Of a stretch of DNA of 64,000 nt, positions 15,191 through 22,750 are shown piece after piece (within the stretch, counting starts at the first letter, position 1; every line of letters starts with the position of its first letter). The stretch comes from GCA-003244245 sp050699955 (GTDB taxonomy: Bacteria > Actinomycetota > Actinomycetes > Mycobacteriales > Pseudonocardiaceae): contig JBOHGD010000007.1 of NCBI GenBank assembly GCA_050699955.1, forward strand, positions 1-64,000, read 5' to 3'. The notes beneath the pieces are model-generated. The model had not been told where the DNA came from. It saw only the letters and a list, made by a program, of their open reading frames with translations, and searched no databases. Made by a program: the position numbers and the translations under genes.

Positions 15191-16174
15191 TTGTACTGTC
15201 CCACCAACGACGACACGCATCGGCCAGCCGCCGTGGAAGCGCTGCTCAGTGAGGCAGTGACGAAAGTGGGTGGGGGTAAGTCCGGTGAAGCGGTGAGTTA
15301 TACCTTCGGTCTCGTCCAGGGCACCAAGTTGTGGACCTCGACCGACAGACGCAAGGCTGCTGCGAAGGCACAAGGTGTGAGCGTGGAACGTTTCCGTAAG
15401 GGGTATGAGGGCGTGCTCATCGACCAGGTGGCCGAGGGCATTCTCATGCTCTTGTACGAGCGCGGCCAACATCACCAACCGTCCGCGTCGAATGCGGAGT
15501 CCGTACAGGTGCCTGGCGTAGTGGTCGAGGCGGGGCAAACCTTAGTAGTCACCACATCGGCTGAACGGAGACTAGCCGCCAAGCTGTACGAGGCCGGAGT
15601 CATCGACTTCCATTTGTCGCGGTCGGACTACACCACGACGTTGGCGCAGTTTCTTGAACGAGCGCAGAATAGCATCGTGCTTGTGTCAATGTCGCTCAAG
15701 ACCAAGGGGGCCGAGAACGAAGTTGCCCAAGTCTTCAAGCGACTGCTAGCCAAGTCGCCACAGTTTCGCATCATAGTTTCGCTTGTCCGTCCAGGCAGCC
15801 CGGCGTGCCAGGCTGCCTCGGTAATCCTCGATGTGCCCCACAATGTGTTCCGGGCTGAGGTCGAGTCCGTACTTACAGACCTGGCAGTGTTGCGACAGGG
15901 CTTGCCCTCGCACCAGGCAAGCCGCCTATACCTTCTGCAACATGTCGTGATCCCGAGTTTCAGCGGAATTTTAATTGACGACGGGCTTCCATCTGCGCAG
16001 TTGCAGACTGAGACCAAGCTCTACGACGCACCCCGGTCGGACAGCTACGGCTTCACCCTTGGCCCAGGAGGGCAGTTCTATGAACGACAGCGGTTGGCCT
16101 ACTATCGAATCCTCCGTGACGCCAAGCCTTTCCCTGAAGACGCTGAACGCCCCGTCCTACCAGCCGAGCTATGA
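15191..16174 (+). CDS. Uncharacterised protein, phospholipase-D-like/DUF5919-like C-terminal domain
   Basis: A 327-residue protein. The N-terminal third has helices (TSTDRRKAAAKAQGVSVERF followed by a region ending EGILMLLYERGQ) that resemble a small DNA- or protein-binding helical domain. The C-terminal part, TLAQFLERAQNSIVLVSMSL, RIIVSLVRPGSP and SGILIDDG with a terminal YDAPRSDSYGFTLG, has the strand order of PLD-like or DUF5919 domains, but no clear H-x-K-x4-D motif, so catalysis is doubtful. The TTG at 15191 is only 33 bases from the divergent start; the GTG at 15233 is an alternative. It is followed 12 bases later by a HIT hydrolase gene, with a GAGTAGGAGCC sequence between, so the two form an operon. 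Confidence 0.6.
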   Translation: MYCPTNDDTHRPAAVEALLSEAVTKVGGGKSGEAVSYTFGLVQGTKLWTSTDRRKAAAKAQGVSVERFRKGYEGVLIDQVAEGILMLLYERGQHHQPSASNAESVQVPGVVVEAGQTLVVTTSAERRLAAKLYEAGVIDFHLSRSDYTTTLAQFLERAQNSIVLVSMSLKTKGAENEVAQVFKRLLAKSPQFRIIVSLVRPGSPACQAASVILDVPHNVFRAEVESVLTDLAVLRQGLPSHQASRLYLLQHVVIPSFSGILIDDGLPSAQLQTETKLYDAPRSDSYGFTLGPGGQFYERQRLAYYRILRDAKPFPEDAERPVLPAEL

Positions 16175-16186
16175 GTAGGAGCCACT

Positions 16187-16681
16187 ATGGCCGCGCAGAA
16201 TGACCAAGCCACTTTGTTCGATAGTGGTGACGCTCACGTCTTCGCTGAACGGGGCGCTACCGACGACGCCTGTGGCTTCTGTGCAGTTCTGCGAGGCGAG
16301 GAAAAAGTTACGCTGATCGATGAGAACGAGCGTCTTATGTCATTCTTGGACCATCGCCCACTGTTCCACGGTCACGTTCTGCTTATTCCCAAGATTCACG
16401 TTCAGCTCATGAGTGAGTTGCCCGCCGACCGAGTACAGGAGTTCTTTGTCGAAGTACAGCGCCTTGAGCGCGCCGTTGAAACTGCTCTTGAAGCGGACGG
16501 GTCGATGATCCTCATTAATAACGTGGTCAGTCAATCCGTCCCACACTTGCATCTTCATGTGATCCCTCGCAGAAAGAAGGACGGTTTGCGTTTCTGGCTC
16601 GGCCCGAGGCGCCCATACGACGCGGACCATACCGCCGAATTTTATGCTGAGAAGATTCGAGCTGTACTCTCACCTGTGTAG
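16187..16681 (+). CDS. HIT-family nucleotide hydrolase/transferase
   Basis: A 164-residue histidine-triad protein. The zinc-type knuckle CGFCAVLRGEE (about residue 30), the core FLDHRPLFHGHVLLIPKIHV and the histidine triad HLHLHVIPRRKK (about 123) are complete. Members hydrolyse dinucleoside polyphosphates or nucleotide conjugates, with the middle His of the triad acting as nucleophile. The ATG at 16187 has a GGAGCC Shine-Dalgarno-like sequence. It is co-transcribed with the gene before it and stands opposite the operon with deoxyribosyltransferase-like and CYTH-like genes, so the whole island has a nucleotide-chemistry theme. The G+C content is lower than in the flanking chromosome. Confidence 0.88.
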   Translation: MAAQNDQATLFDSGDAHVFAERGATDDACGFCAVLRGEEKVTLIDENERLMSFLDHRPLFHGHVLLIPKIHVQLMSELPADRVQEFFVEVQRLERAVETALEADGSMILINNVVSQSVPHLHLHVIPRRKKDGLRFWLGPRRPYDADHTAEFYAEKIRAVLSPV

Positions 16682-16996
16682 ACTGCTGCTGGATGCTGAG
16701 TTGACGCACAGTTTTAATATATACCGCGTGATGCCGTATGGCTTGGAATCAAGCGGTCAGTGCACCAGCCACGCCGATCATGGAGGGGATGGTTGTGTGG
16801 ATAGCACTTCCGTTCGCCCGGAACGGCGGTCATGGGATGAGATGGAGGCAGGGTCGTTCCAAGATCGTCTGAGGTCCGGGTGGGTCGGCCCGGTGACGGA
16901 AGTTGGTGATCTTCGGCGTGTCGCGCCGGTAGGCGAACGAAGCTCCGATATGACGAGTGGTCCTTCCACAGACTTCTCGACACCATCGGAGCTTCG
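16682..16996 (+). other. Non-coding gap with inverted repeat before the ISAs1 transposase
   Basis: No gene is supported here. The start is AT-rich (around 16712-16725). A 12-base inverted repeat CGAAGCTCCGAT (about 16939-16950) and ATCGGAGCTTCG (about 16985-16996) lies directly before the transposase start and may belong to the left end or promoter region of the ISAs1-type element. Confidence 0.4.
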
Positions 16997-18115
16997 TTGC
17001 TGGTTCATCCTGTCATTGCCGAGTCATACGCGACAGCGCTGGGCGACGTGGTATCGGGCCAGTCGGCTGGTATCGACCTGTCAGCTGCTGTGTTCACCGG
17101 TCCTGAGCTGGTGCAACGCTTCGGTGCGGTGTCGGATGGGCGTTCGGGGCGGGGGCGAGATCACCCGGTCGCGGTGGTGCTGGCCTTGTGCGCGGCGGCG
17201 GTCCTGGCCGGTATGGGCTCGTTCACCGCGATCGCCGGCTGGGTGGCCGATGTGCCCGCCGAGCTGCTGGCCCAGCTGTACGGCGGGCCCGCCGGGTGCC
17301 CGTCGAAGACCACGCTGTGGCGGGTCCTCACCGGGGCTGATGGCGCCGCAGTGGACGCTGCGGTCGGCGCCTGGCTGACCGCGCAGGCGGCCACCGGACA
17401 GTCCACCGGCGAGCACCACACCGATGCCGGGGAGCCCGAGGAGCCGGGACTGTTCGCGATCGCGGTGGACGGCAAGACCGTCCGCGGCGCCGTGGACTCC
17501 GACGGTGCCCAGGTGCACCTGCTGGCCGCTGCCACGCACACCGACTCCCTGGTCCTGGGCCAGGTGCAGGTCGCCACGAAAAGCAACGAGATCCCCCAGC
17601 TCGCCCCACTGCTCCAGAACCTCGCCGCCGCCGGGGTCGACCTGGGCGAGGTGGTCATCACCGCTGATGCCCTGCACACCCAGCGCGGCCACGCCGAGTA
17701 CCTGCACTCGGTCGGCGCCGAGTTCGTGCTCACCGCCAAGCTCAACCAGCCCCGGCTCTACGCCGCCCTCGACACGCTGCCCTGGGCGGGCACCCCGATC
17801 GCGGACCGCCACGTCGATACCGGCCACGGCCGGATCACCACCCGCACCATCCAGGTCCTGCCCGCCCCGACAGACCTGCCCTTCCCACACGTCAACCAGG
17901 CCTGGCTGATCGAACGCTACGTCCACGACACCACCGGCAAGCCCCTCTCCGCCGTCGCCGCCCTCGGCGTGACCAGCCTGACCACCACCCGCGCCAGCCC
18001 CACCGACATCGCCACCCTCGTGCGCGAGCACTGGAGCATCGAGTCGCTGCACCGGCTCCGCGACACCGTCTACCGCGAAGACAACTCCACCGTCCGAACC
18101 CGCCTCACATCATGA
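16997..18115 (+). pseudogene. ISAs1-family transposase, C-terminally truncated
   Basis: A DDE transposase of the ISAs1/H-repeat-associated family. Conserved segments are DGRSGRGRDHPVAVVLALCA, WRVLTGADGAAVDAAVGAWL, the catalytic AIAVDGKTVRGA (about residue 158), VVITADALHTQRGHAEYL (about 218) and HWSIESLHRLRDTVYREDNS. Family members continue for some 60 residues past this last motif; here the frame ends after RTRLTS, so the C-terminus is lost. No right-hand inverted repeat was found. The element marks the right edge of the acquired island and is probably immobile. Confidence 0.8.
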
Positions 18116-18359
18116 TCTTGGAACGCCCCTGGAGATGGAGGCTGCTCACGGCATGCCGTTGGACGAAGGCACGACCGTGTGACCCCAGCCGGTCGCCGGA
18201 TGAGCACTCCTCCTGCTGCTCCCCCAAGGCCTCCGGCGACCGACCGGCGCTTCCTCCCCGTGAGTAAGTGTCGGCACGGTACGACAACTACATAATCACC
18301 CGAAAGAAGGGATGATGTGAGGAGCGACCCCGACCCAGCGGCCATGTCTCGCCCTGCCA

Positions 18360-19472
18360 TCAGTGGCCCGGGTGGTCCGCGGTTTCGGCGAGTCCCATCG
18401 CCGTGTGGTCCAGTGTTGCCGTCGATCGCGAGTCGACGCAAGGGGACGCCGTCAGTGCCGGAACCGTCTCGCTGGTGACCACGCCGTGCTCAGCGGTGAG
18501 CTCGTCGACGACGTCGAAGGAGGCCGCGATCCGGTCCGGCGCGTCGATGATGACCGTCACCACCGGGACGCTGCGGCCCAGTTGCAGCAGCCGGTCGCCG
18601 TGCGGGGCGCGCTCGCCGTGGAAACCCCAGATCCCCCGCAGCACGGTCGCGCCCCGGGCTCCGGACTCCCGCAACCGCCGCACCAGCGCCCGGTGCACCG
18701 GCCGGCCGTGGTGCAACGTCCGTTCCGAGGTATAGACCATGAGCTTCTGCCACCTGCCCATACCGTGCTCGTCGGTCCCAGGCAGCGCAGGGGGGTGCCC
18801 GATGAGTTCGCCGTCCCGTTTGCAGACCCGTACCCGTTCGAGAGTGATCAATGGCCGCCGCAGCAGGCCACCGAGCTCGGGCAGCACCCGGCCGATGCGT
18901 TCCCCCGAGCCGACCGCGATGATCATCATCGGCACGTCGGCATTGCGCCCGAAGAATCGGGCGCGGGTGCGCTGCCGGTGAGCCGTCCCGTCGACGCCCA
19001 GCAGCACGGTGGCGCCGTCGATGCCGCGACGGTGCAACAGGTCACAGACCGCGACGAAGGCAGGCACCCGGTAGACCCGCTCCTGCCTGCCGACGTAGAC
19101 GGTCAGCTTGGTCGCCTCGGGCAGCAGCTCCTCGGGCAGGCGCAGCGGGCTGATGTCACCGCGCAGCATGCGTGCTCGCTCAAGGGTCACCACCCCCCGG
19201 TGCTCGATGGCGCGAAGGTCGCCGAGCAGCGCCTCGATCCTCGGGCGGGTGTCCACGGCCACCGAGACGACCGGCAGGTCCTCGGACAGGGTGAGCAGCC
19301 GGTCGGTCCGCAGATGGTGCTTGAGCCCGAATCCCTCGGTGCCGCGGAGCAGGACGCTGGTGGCGATCTCTCGCCTGCCGAACAGGTCCAGTTGGGTGTC
19401 GGCGAGAAAGGCCCGCCCGGTCCGCTGGCGTTCGCCGAAGTAGGTGGTCAGCTTCAGGCAGTCCTCGTTCAC
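18360..19472 (-). CDS. Triple-DUF190 protein of the crcB locus
   Basis: A 371-residue protein made of three tandem DUF190 domains (about residues 1-105, 112-225 and 235-335). Each has the pattern of a beta strand with a start like LKLTTYFGE/LTVYVG/LMVYTSE, the A-S/T-V-L-x-G-x-x-G-F/D motif (for example SVLLRGTEGFG, ATVLRGIWGFH) and a P-V-V-x-x-x-V-D/I-D strand. DUF190 is a PII-like small domain often encoded beside CrcB fluoride channels; its function is unknown, and a regulatory or ligand-binding role is usually supposed. The GTG at 19472 overlaps the stop of crcB by four bases (GTGA), so translation is coupled. Fusion of three copies is uncommon, since single-domain proteins are the rule. 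Confidence 0.85.
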   Translation of the reverse strand: MNEDCLKLTTYFGERQRTGRAFLADTQLDLFGRREIATSVLLRGTEGFGLKHHLRTDRLLTLSEDLPVVSVAVDTRPRIEALLGDLRAIEHRGVVTLERARMLRGDISPLRLPEELLPEATKLTVYVGRQERVYRVPAFVAVCDLLHRRGIDGATVLLGVDGTAHRQRTRARFFGRNADVPMMIIAVGSGERIGRVLPELGGLLRRPLITLERVRVCKRDGELIGHPPALPGTDEHGMGRWQKLMVYTSERTLHHGRPVHRALVRRLRESGARGATVLRGIWGFHGERAPHGDRLLQLGRSVPVVTVIIDAPDRIAASFDVVDELTAEHGVVTSETVPALTASPCVDSRSTATLDHTAMGLAETADHPGH

Positions 19473-19834
19473 AGCCGGCTCCCGATCAGCCGGCCGATCG
19501 CCGCGGCGACCGTCCCGGCGACGAGGCTCACCAGCACATTCGCCGCGAGGCTCGGCAGCTGACGCTCCTCGCCGAGGCGCTGCGTCTCGAACATCCAGGT
19601 CGAGAACGTGGTGTACGAGCCCACCGCTGCGGTGCCCGCCAGCAGTGCCTCGTCGTGGCTCAGTGCCAAGCCGGTGACCAGCCCGAGCAGTACCGCGCCG
19701 GAGAGGTTGACCACCAACGTCCCGTACGGGAAGGCGCTCGCCGTACGGGACGCGATCGTACCGTCGACCAGGAAGCGCAGTACGGAACCGGCACCACCGA
19801 TCAGCACGACGCCGACCCATAACGTCAGGTTCAT
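19469..19834 (-). CDS. crcB: CrcB/Fluc fluoride channel, copy 1
   Basis: A 121-residue, four-helix membrane protein. Hallmarks are GGAGSVLRFLVDG (about residues 13-25), FPYGTLVVNLSGAVLLG with the pore Asn, and TTFSTWMFE with the Phe-box (about 75-83). Fluc proteins export F- passively as antiparallel dimers. The gene overlaps crcB copy 2 by four bases (ATGA) and the DUF190 gene likewise. The ATG at 19834 is chosen because it starts directly before the first helix; the longer frame has no signal of coding. Together with copy 2 it probably forms a heterodimer of opposite topologies. Confidence 0.9.
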   Translation of the reverse strand: MNLTLWVGVVLIGGAGSVLRFLVDGTIASRTASAFPYGTLVVNLSGAVLLGLVTGLALSHDEALLAGTAAVGSYTTFSTWMFETQRLGEERQLPSLAANVLVSLVAGTVAAAIGRLIGSRL

Positions 19835-20232
19835 ACCCGGACCCGGACCCTTCGCACCATGGCTGTCGCGACCTGGATCGCGGCGTAGCCGCCCACCACG
19901 CTTGCCGTCGCATACCCCAGGGCCAGGCTGACGTGACCGTGGTCGAGCATCTGCACGATCTCCACCTGCATCGTCGAGAAGGTGGTCAGACCACCGCACA
20001 GCCCAGTGCCCAGTAGTGGCCGACGATAGCTGGACAGCGGAAGACGCTCCTGCAGCCGGGTCGCGAAGTACCCCAGCAAGAACGCCCCGAGGATGTTCAC
20101 CGCGAAGGTCGGCCAGGGCCAGCCGGACTGCGCTGAGCCGAACGCTTCACCCAAGGCTGCGCGCGCGAGCGCACCGAGTGCGCCGCCGACGAAGACCGCA
20201 GCGAGCTCGCGACCGTCCGATGCCGCCATCAC
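19831..20232 (-). CDS. crcB: CrcB/Fluc fluoride channel, copy 2
   Basis: A 133-residue CrcB protein with VGGALGALARAALGE (about residues 15-29), WPWPTFAVNILGAFLLGYFA and GTGLCGGLTTFSTMQVEIV (about 75-93), so all helix and Phe-box motifs are present. It has an Arg-rich C-terminus (VRRVRVRV), which may set its membrane orientation opposite to copy 1. It starts with GTG at 20232, or with the ATG at 20229. It is translationally coupled to copy 1, the usual gene arrangement for heterodimeric Fluc channels. Confidence 0.9.
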   Translation of the reverse strand: MMAASDGRELAAVFVGGALGALARAALGEAFGSAQSGWPWPTFAVNILGAFLLGYFATRLQERLPLSSYRRPLLGTGLCGGLTTFSTMQVEIVQMLDHGHVSLALGYATASVVGGYAAIQVATAMVRRVRVRV

Positions 20233-20440
20233 ATGTCTCCCTGGACCACCCGAGCTACGGTGCTCTCGGATGCCGTGACCACGTAGGGATCATTGACCAC
20301 GTAGGGATTGTCGGCGGCCAGGTGCCGCGGTTGGCTCGTCCTCACGAGCCCGGTGAACCCCACCACCGGAAGTGTCAGCGTCGACTTGAACGATACCGGA
20401 CGCAACCCGGGGGTTTCGGCTACCCACTCCGGTCCCGTGG
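20233..20440 (-). other. Gap between the two crcB pairs with a direct repeat
   Basis: No gene is seen. The motif GACCACGTAGGGAT occurs twice, at about 20277-20290 and 20295-20308, spaced 18 bases apart start to start. It could be a pair of regulator half sites for the downstream crcB pair or simply a short duplication. I found no match to the fluoride-riboswitch core in this gap. Confidence 0.3.
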
Positions 20441-20815
20441 TCACGGCCAGATGGCTTGGCTCAGCGCGGCGCCGACGAAGGCGGCTCCGAGCCCCGCGAT
20501 GACACTGACCGCGACATTGGCGACGGCGTAGAAGACGGCGCCCTCCTCCAGCAGTCGTGCCGTCTCGTAGCTGAAGGTGGAGTAGGTGGTCAGTGCCCCG
20601 CACAGGCCGACGCCGGCGAACAGCTGCAGCGTGTGTGGAGTCGCACCGGCCTGGGTGGCGCCGGTGAGCAGGCCGAGGATGAGGCTGCCGACGACGTTGA
20701 CGGTGCAGGTCCCCCAGGGGAAGACGGTGTCGTGCCGGCTCTGGATCATCCGGTCGGTCAGGTAGCGCAGTGGGGCGCCGATCAGGCCGCCGAGGATCAC
20801 CAGGAGGACGTTCAT
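20441..20815 (-). CDS. crcB: CrcB/Fluc fluoride channel, copy 3
   Basis: A 124-residue four-helix protein with LGGLIGAPLRYLTDRMIQ (about residues 8-25), FPWGTCTVNVVGSLILGLLT and GVGLCGALTTYSTFSYE (about 68-84). The Phe-box reads TTYSTF, one Tyr for Phe, which is tolerated in the family. The ATG at 20815 overlaps the stop of copy 4 by four bases. This pair lies 208 bases upstream of the first pair in the same direction. Confidence 0.9.
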   Translation of the reverse strand: MNVLLVILGGLIGAPLRYLTDRMIQSRHDTVFPWGTCTVNVVGSLILGLLTGATQAGATPHTLQLFAGVGLCGALTTYSTFSYETARLLEEGAVFYAVANVAVSVIAGLGAAFVGAALSQAIWP

Positions 20816-21309
20816 GGTGGGGACTCCCGCACCGACCGTACCGCTAGACGGGTCAGCACCACGGCTGCTCCCACCGCGACCACCGCGCCGATGGGGGTGA
20901 CGACCATGTAGAGCAGAGACGTGCGGGCGGCACCGGAAGTGATCAGACGCTGAATGTCCACCGCATACGTGGAGAAGGTGGTGAATCCGCCCAGCAAGCC
21001 GGTGCCCAGGAAGGGCCGCACCAGTCGAGGGGTGGCCCAGACATCAGTGCTGAACACCATCAAGACGCCGATCAGCCCACAGCCGATCACATTTATCACC
21101 AAGGTTGCCCACGGAAATGCAGTCGGCGGGGTCGGCCATGCCACTCCGATGCCGTAACGGGCCGTCGCGCCGAGTGCCCCGCCGATCGCAATCACTGCGA
21201 TGATGTCCCAGAATCCGCGGCACGGTTCCCGGCGTTGCTGGGGAACGGACAGATCCACATCGGAGTCGACGGGCTCCTCAGTCACGGTCCGCTCGACGTC
21301 TTCGTACAT
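20812..21309 (-). CDS. crcB: CrcB/Fluc fluoride channel, copy 4, with acidic N-terminal extension
   Basis: A 165-residue CrcB protein. An acidic extension of about 35 residues (MYEDVERTVTEEPVDSDVDL) precedes the four-helix body, which has IGGALGATARYGIGVAWP, FPWATLVINVIGCGLIGVLM and GTGLLGGFTTFSTYAVDIQ. The ATG at 21309 is the most upstream start that keeps a plausible N-terminus; the longer frame is low-complexity. It is the first gene of the crcB run and therefore the one nearest the divergent promoter region shared with the single DUF190 gene. Confidence 0.87.
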   Translation of the reverse strand: MYEDVERTVTEEPVDSDVDLSVPQQRREPCRGFWDIIAVIAIGGALGATARYGIGVAWPTPPTAFPWATLVINVIGCGLIGVLMVFSTDVWATPRLVRPFLGTGLLGGFTTFSTYAVDIQRLITSGAARTSLLYMVVTPIGAVVAVGAAVVLTRLAVRSVRESPP

Positions 21310-21425
21310 AGCCACGAACTCACGCTTCTGGCAATGGCGGCGCGACAGCGAAACGACTGGCACTATGACAATGCGGGCTGGGCTGCGGGTCCGGCCTCGT
21401 GGCGCCTGACCCTCTAGGAGGGGTG

Positions 21426-21464
21426 CGATCGGTGTGGGTCGCCCAATGTTGGTAACACCGATCG
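21426..21464 (+). promoter_or_regulatory. Ten-base inverted repeat in the crcB/DUF190 divergent region
   Basis: CGATCGGTGT (21426-21435) and ACACCGATCG (21455-21464) form a perfect inverted repeat with a 19-base spacer, in the 419-base region between the divergent crcB copy 4 and DUF190 genes. It may be an RNA stem or a dimer operator. A possible -10 element (TATAAA near 21492) follows on the plus strand. The conserved core of the fluoride riboswitch is not recognisable. Confidence 0.4.
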
Positions 21465-21728
21465 ACCTGGTAATCAATCCGGCGGAGGAGTATAAACGGT
21501 GGGTGGATGGCCAGCTTTGCTGGCGGTGTCTGCGGCGGTGGGGCTCGCCGTTCCGAACCGCGGCCTCTGCAGCGGGGCCGACAACAGTCCCTACCTGATC
21601 GAACCGATATGCAACGGGAGCAGGTAGGTGATCCAATGATGGGGACCCGGGGGAAACCGTCGTCTCGCCACATCGGCGACCTGACCGAGAACGGTGTCGC
21701 CCCGGTTGCTAACGGTGCGGGGGCTGCG

Positions 21729-22088
21729 ATGAGAGTGACCGGTAAGGCGCTGCGTGCGACGATCTTCATCGATGACGACGACACCTGGCAGCACAAGCCG
21801 CTCTATCACGAGATAGTGCACCGTGCCAAAGCTGCGGGTCTGGCCGGCGCCAGCGTCTTTCGCGGGGTGGAAGGATTCGGGACGTCCTCGCTCATCCACA
21901 CCACCCGGCTGCTGAGCCTCGCGCAGGATCTCCCGATGGTGATCGTGCTCGTGGACACGCCCGATCGGGTCCGCGGGTTCCTTCCCCAGCTCGATGAACT
22001 GATCTGCGAGGGCCTGGTCACGATCGATGAGGTCGAGGCGATCCAGTACGTCCGGAGTTCGAGTACCTCCCAGGGGGCGACGGCCTGA
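21729..22088 (+). CDS. Single-domain DUF190 protein
   Basis: A 119-residue DUF190 protein: MRVTGKALRATIFIDDDD, HKPLYHEIVHRAKAAGLAG, ASVFRGVEGFGTSS, then DLPMVIVLVDTPDRVRGFLP and DELICEGLVTIDEVEAIQYV. This is the standard form of the family and fills one whole domain, in contrast to the triple fusion at 18360-19472. The ATG at 21729 is chosen because family members start at this residue, although the frame is open further upstream. It is divergent from the crcB cluster. Together the locus has four DUF190 domains for four CrcB proteins. Confidence 0.87.
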   Translation: MRVTGKALRATIFIDDDDTWQHKPLYHEIVHRAKAAGLAGASVFRGVEGFGTSSLIHTTRLLSLAQDLPMVIVLVDTPDRVRGFLPQLDELICEGLVTIDEVEAIQYVRSSSTSQGATA

Positions 22089-22111
22089 GGTGGACCTCGG
22101 GGTTCGCCTGC

Positions 22112-22336
22112 TCAGGGACTGGGTGGCTCGTCCTCGCCGGCCAGCACGTCATCGATCAGTCGTTCGAGACCGGCGAGAGATCGGTGCGGGCCGTTCATGC
22201 GCAGCACCACGACTCCGTCGTCACGCTCGCCGGACTCGGCGAGAGCTCGGGAGATCTCGTGCGCGGCATGCACCGCGATCTTTCCGAAGCGGTCCTTGGC
22301 GTGGTGTGCGGAAATCTCCGGAACCTGATCGGCCAC
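22112..22336 (-). CDS. Small conserved-looking hypothetical protein
   Basis: A 74-residue protein beginning VADQVPEISAHHAKDRFGKI and continuing AVHAAHEISRALAESGERDD, VVVLRMNGPHRSLAGLERLI. It is soluble, without signal peptide or cysteine pairs. The GTG at 22336 has a good Shine-Dalgarno sequence (GAGGAGG about 8 bases before), and codon third positions are strongly G/C, so it is probably a real gene. I do not recognise the family. It is convergent with the DUF190 gene and divergent from the small zinc-ribbon gene. Confidence 0.5.
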   Translation of the reverse strand: MADQVPEISAHHAKDRFGKIAVHAAHEISRALAESGERDDGVVVLRMNGPHRSLAGLERLIDDVLAGEDEPPSP

Positions 22337-22484
22337 CGCCGACGCCTCCTCACCGCCCCCGCCTGGTAGATAGTTGACGCCTCAAGGTGCTGAAGCTTGC
22401 TCGAAAGGTTACAGTCACGTACCCGATCGGATGACAGCGCCACCCGTGATGACGTTCCGCGGCGCTCACACAAAGGAGACGACG

Positions 22485-22634
22485 ATGAGCTTCCAGGTCG
22501 TCGTGCATTGGGTATGCGCACCATGCGAGGTCGAGGGCCGCGACGTCGGCACCGAGCCATCCTGCTGGAACTGCGGCCTCCCGGTCACCGTTATCGCCCG
22601 GCCCACGATACCGGTGCGCACAGACAGCGACTGA
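22485..22634 (+). CDS. Very small zinc-ribbon-like protein
   Basis: A 49-residue protein with two CxxC-type knuckles, CAPCEVEGRD (about residue 11) and CWNCGLPVTV (about 27), spaced like a minimal zinc ribbon. The ATG at 22485 follows a clear AAAGGAGA Shine-Dalgarno sequence at seven bases; the longer frame upstream lacks coding character. Small zinc-ribbon proteins accompany amidase operons as FmdB, and an amidase gene ends just downstream on the other strand, but this one is too short to be called FmdB. Confidence 0.6.
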   Translation: MSFQVVVHWVCAPCEVEGRDVGTEPSCWNCGLPVTVIARPTIPVRTDSD

Positions 22635-22700
22635 GCTGCGCCGAACGCGTGATGCGGGCGCACGTGGCACCCCCCGATGCCGCGAGCGCCCACGCTCACC

Positions 22701-22744
22701 GGACACAAGTGCCTGACACACCGGACATAGGTGCCTGACACACC
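22701..22744 (-). repeat. 22-bp tandem repeat, locus A (two units)
   Basis: Two 22-bp units lie just downstream of the amidase gene. On the minus strand each reads GGTGTGTC then AGGCAC and a variable end (CTATGTCC or TTGTGTCC). They belong to the same family as the arrays at 26942, 37053 and 39545. Confidence 0.7.
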
Positions 22745-22750
22745 GGGGTG

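Noticed and set aside
18116..18359. Right end of the ISAs1-type element
   Set aside because: No inverted repeat matching the left side could be found; the element seems to be truncated rather than complete.
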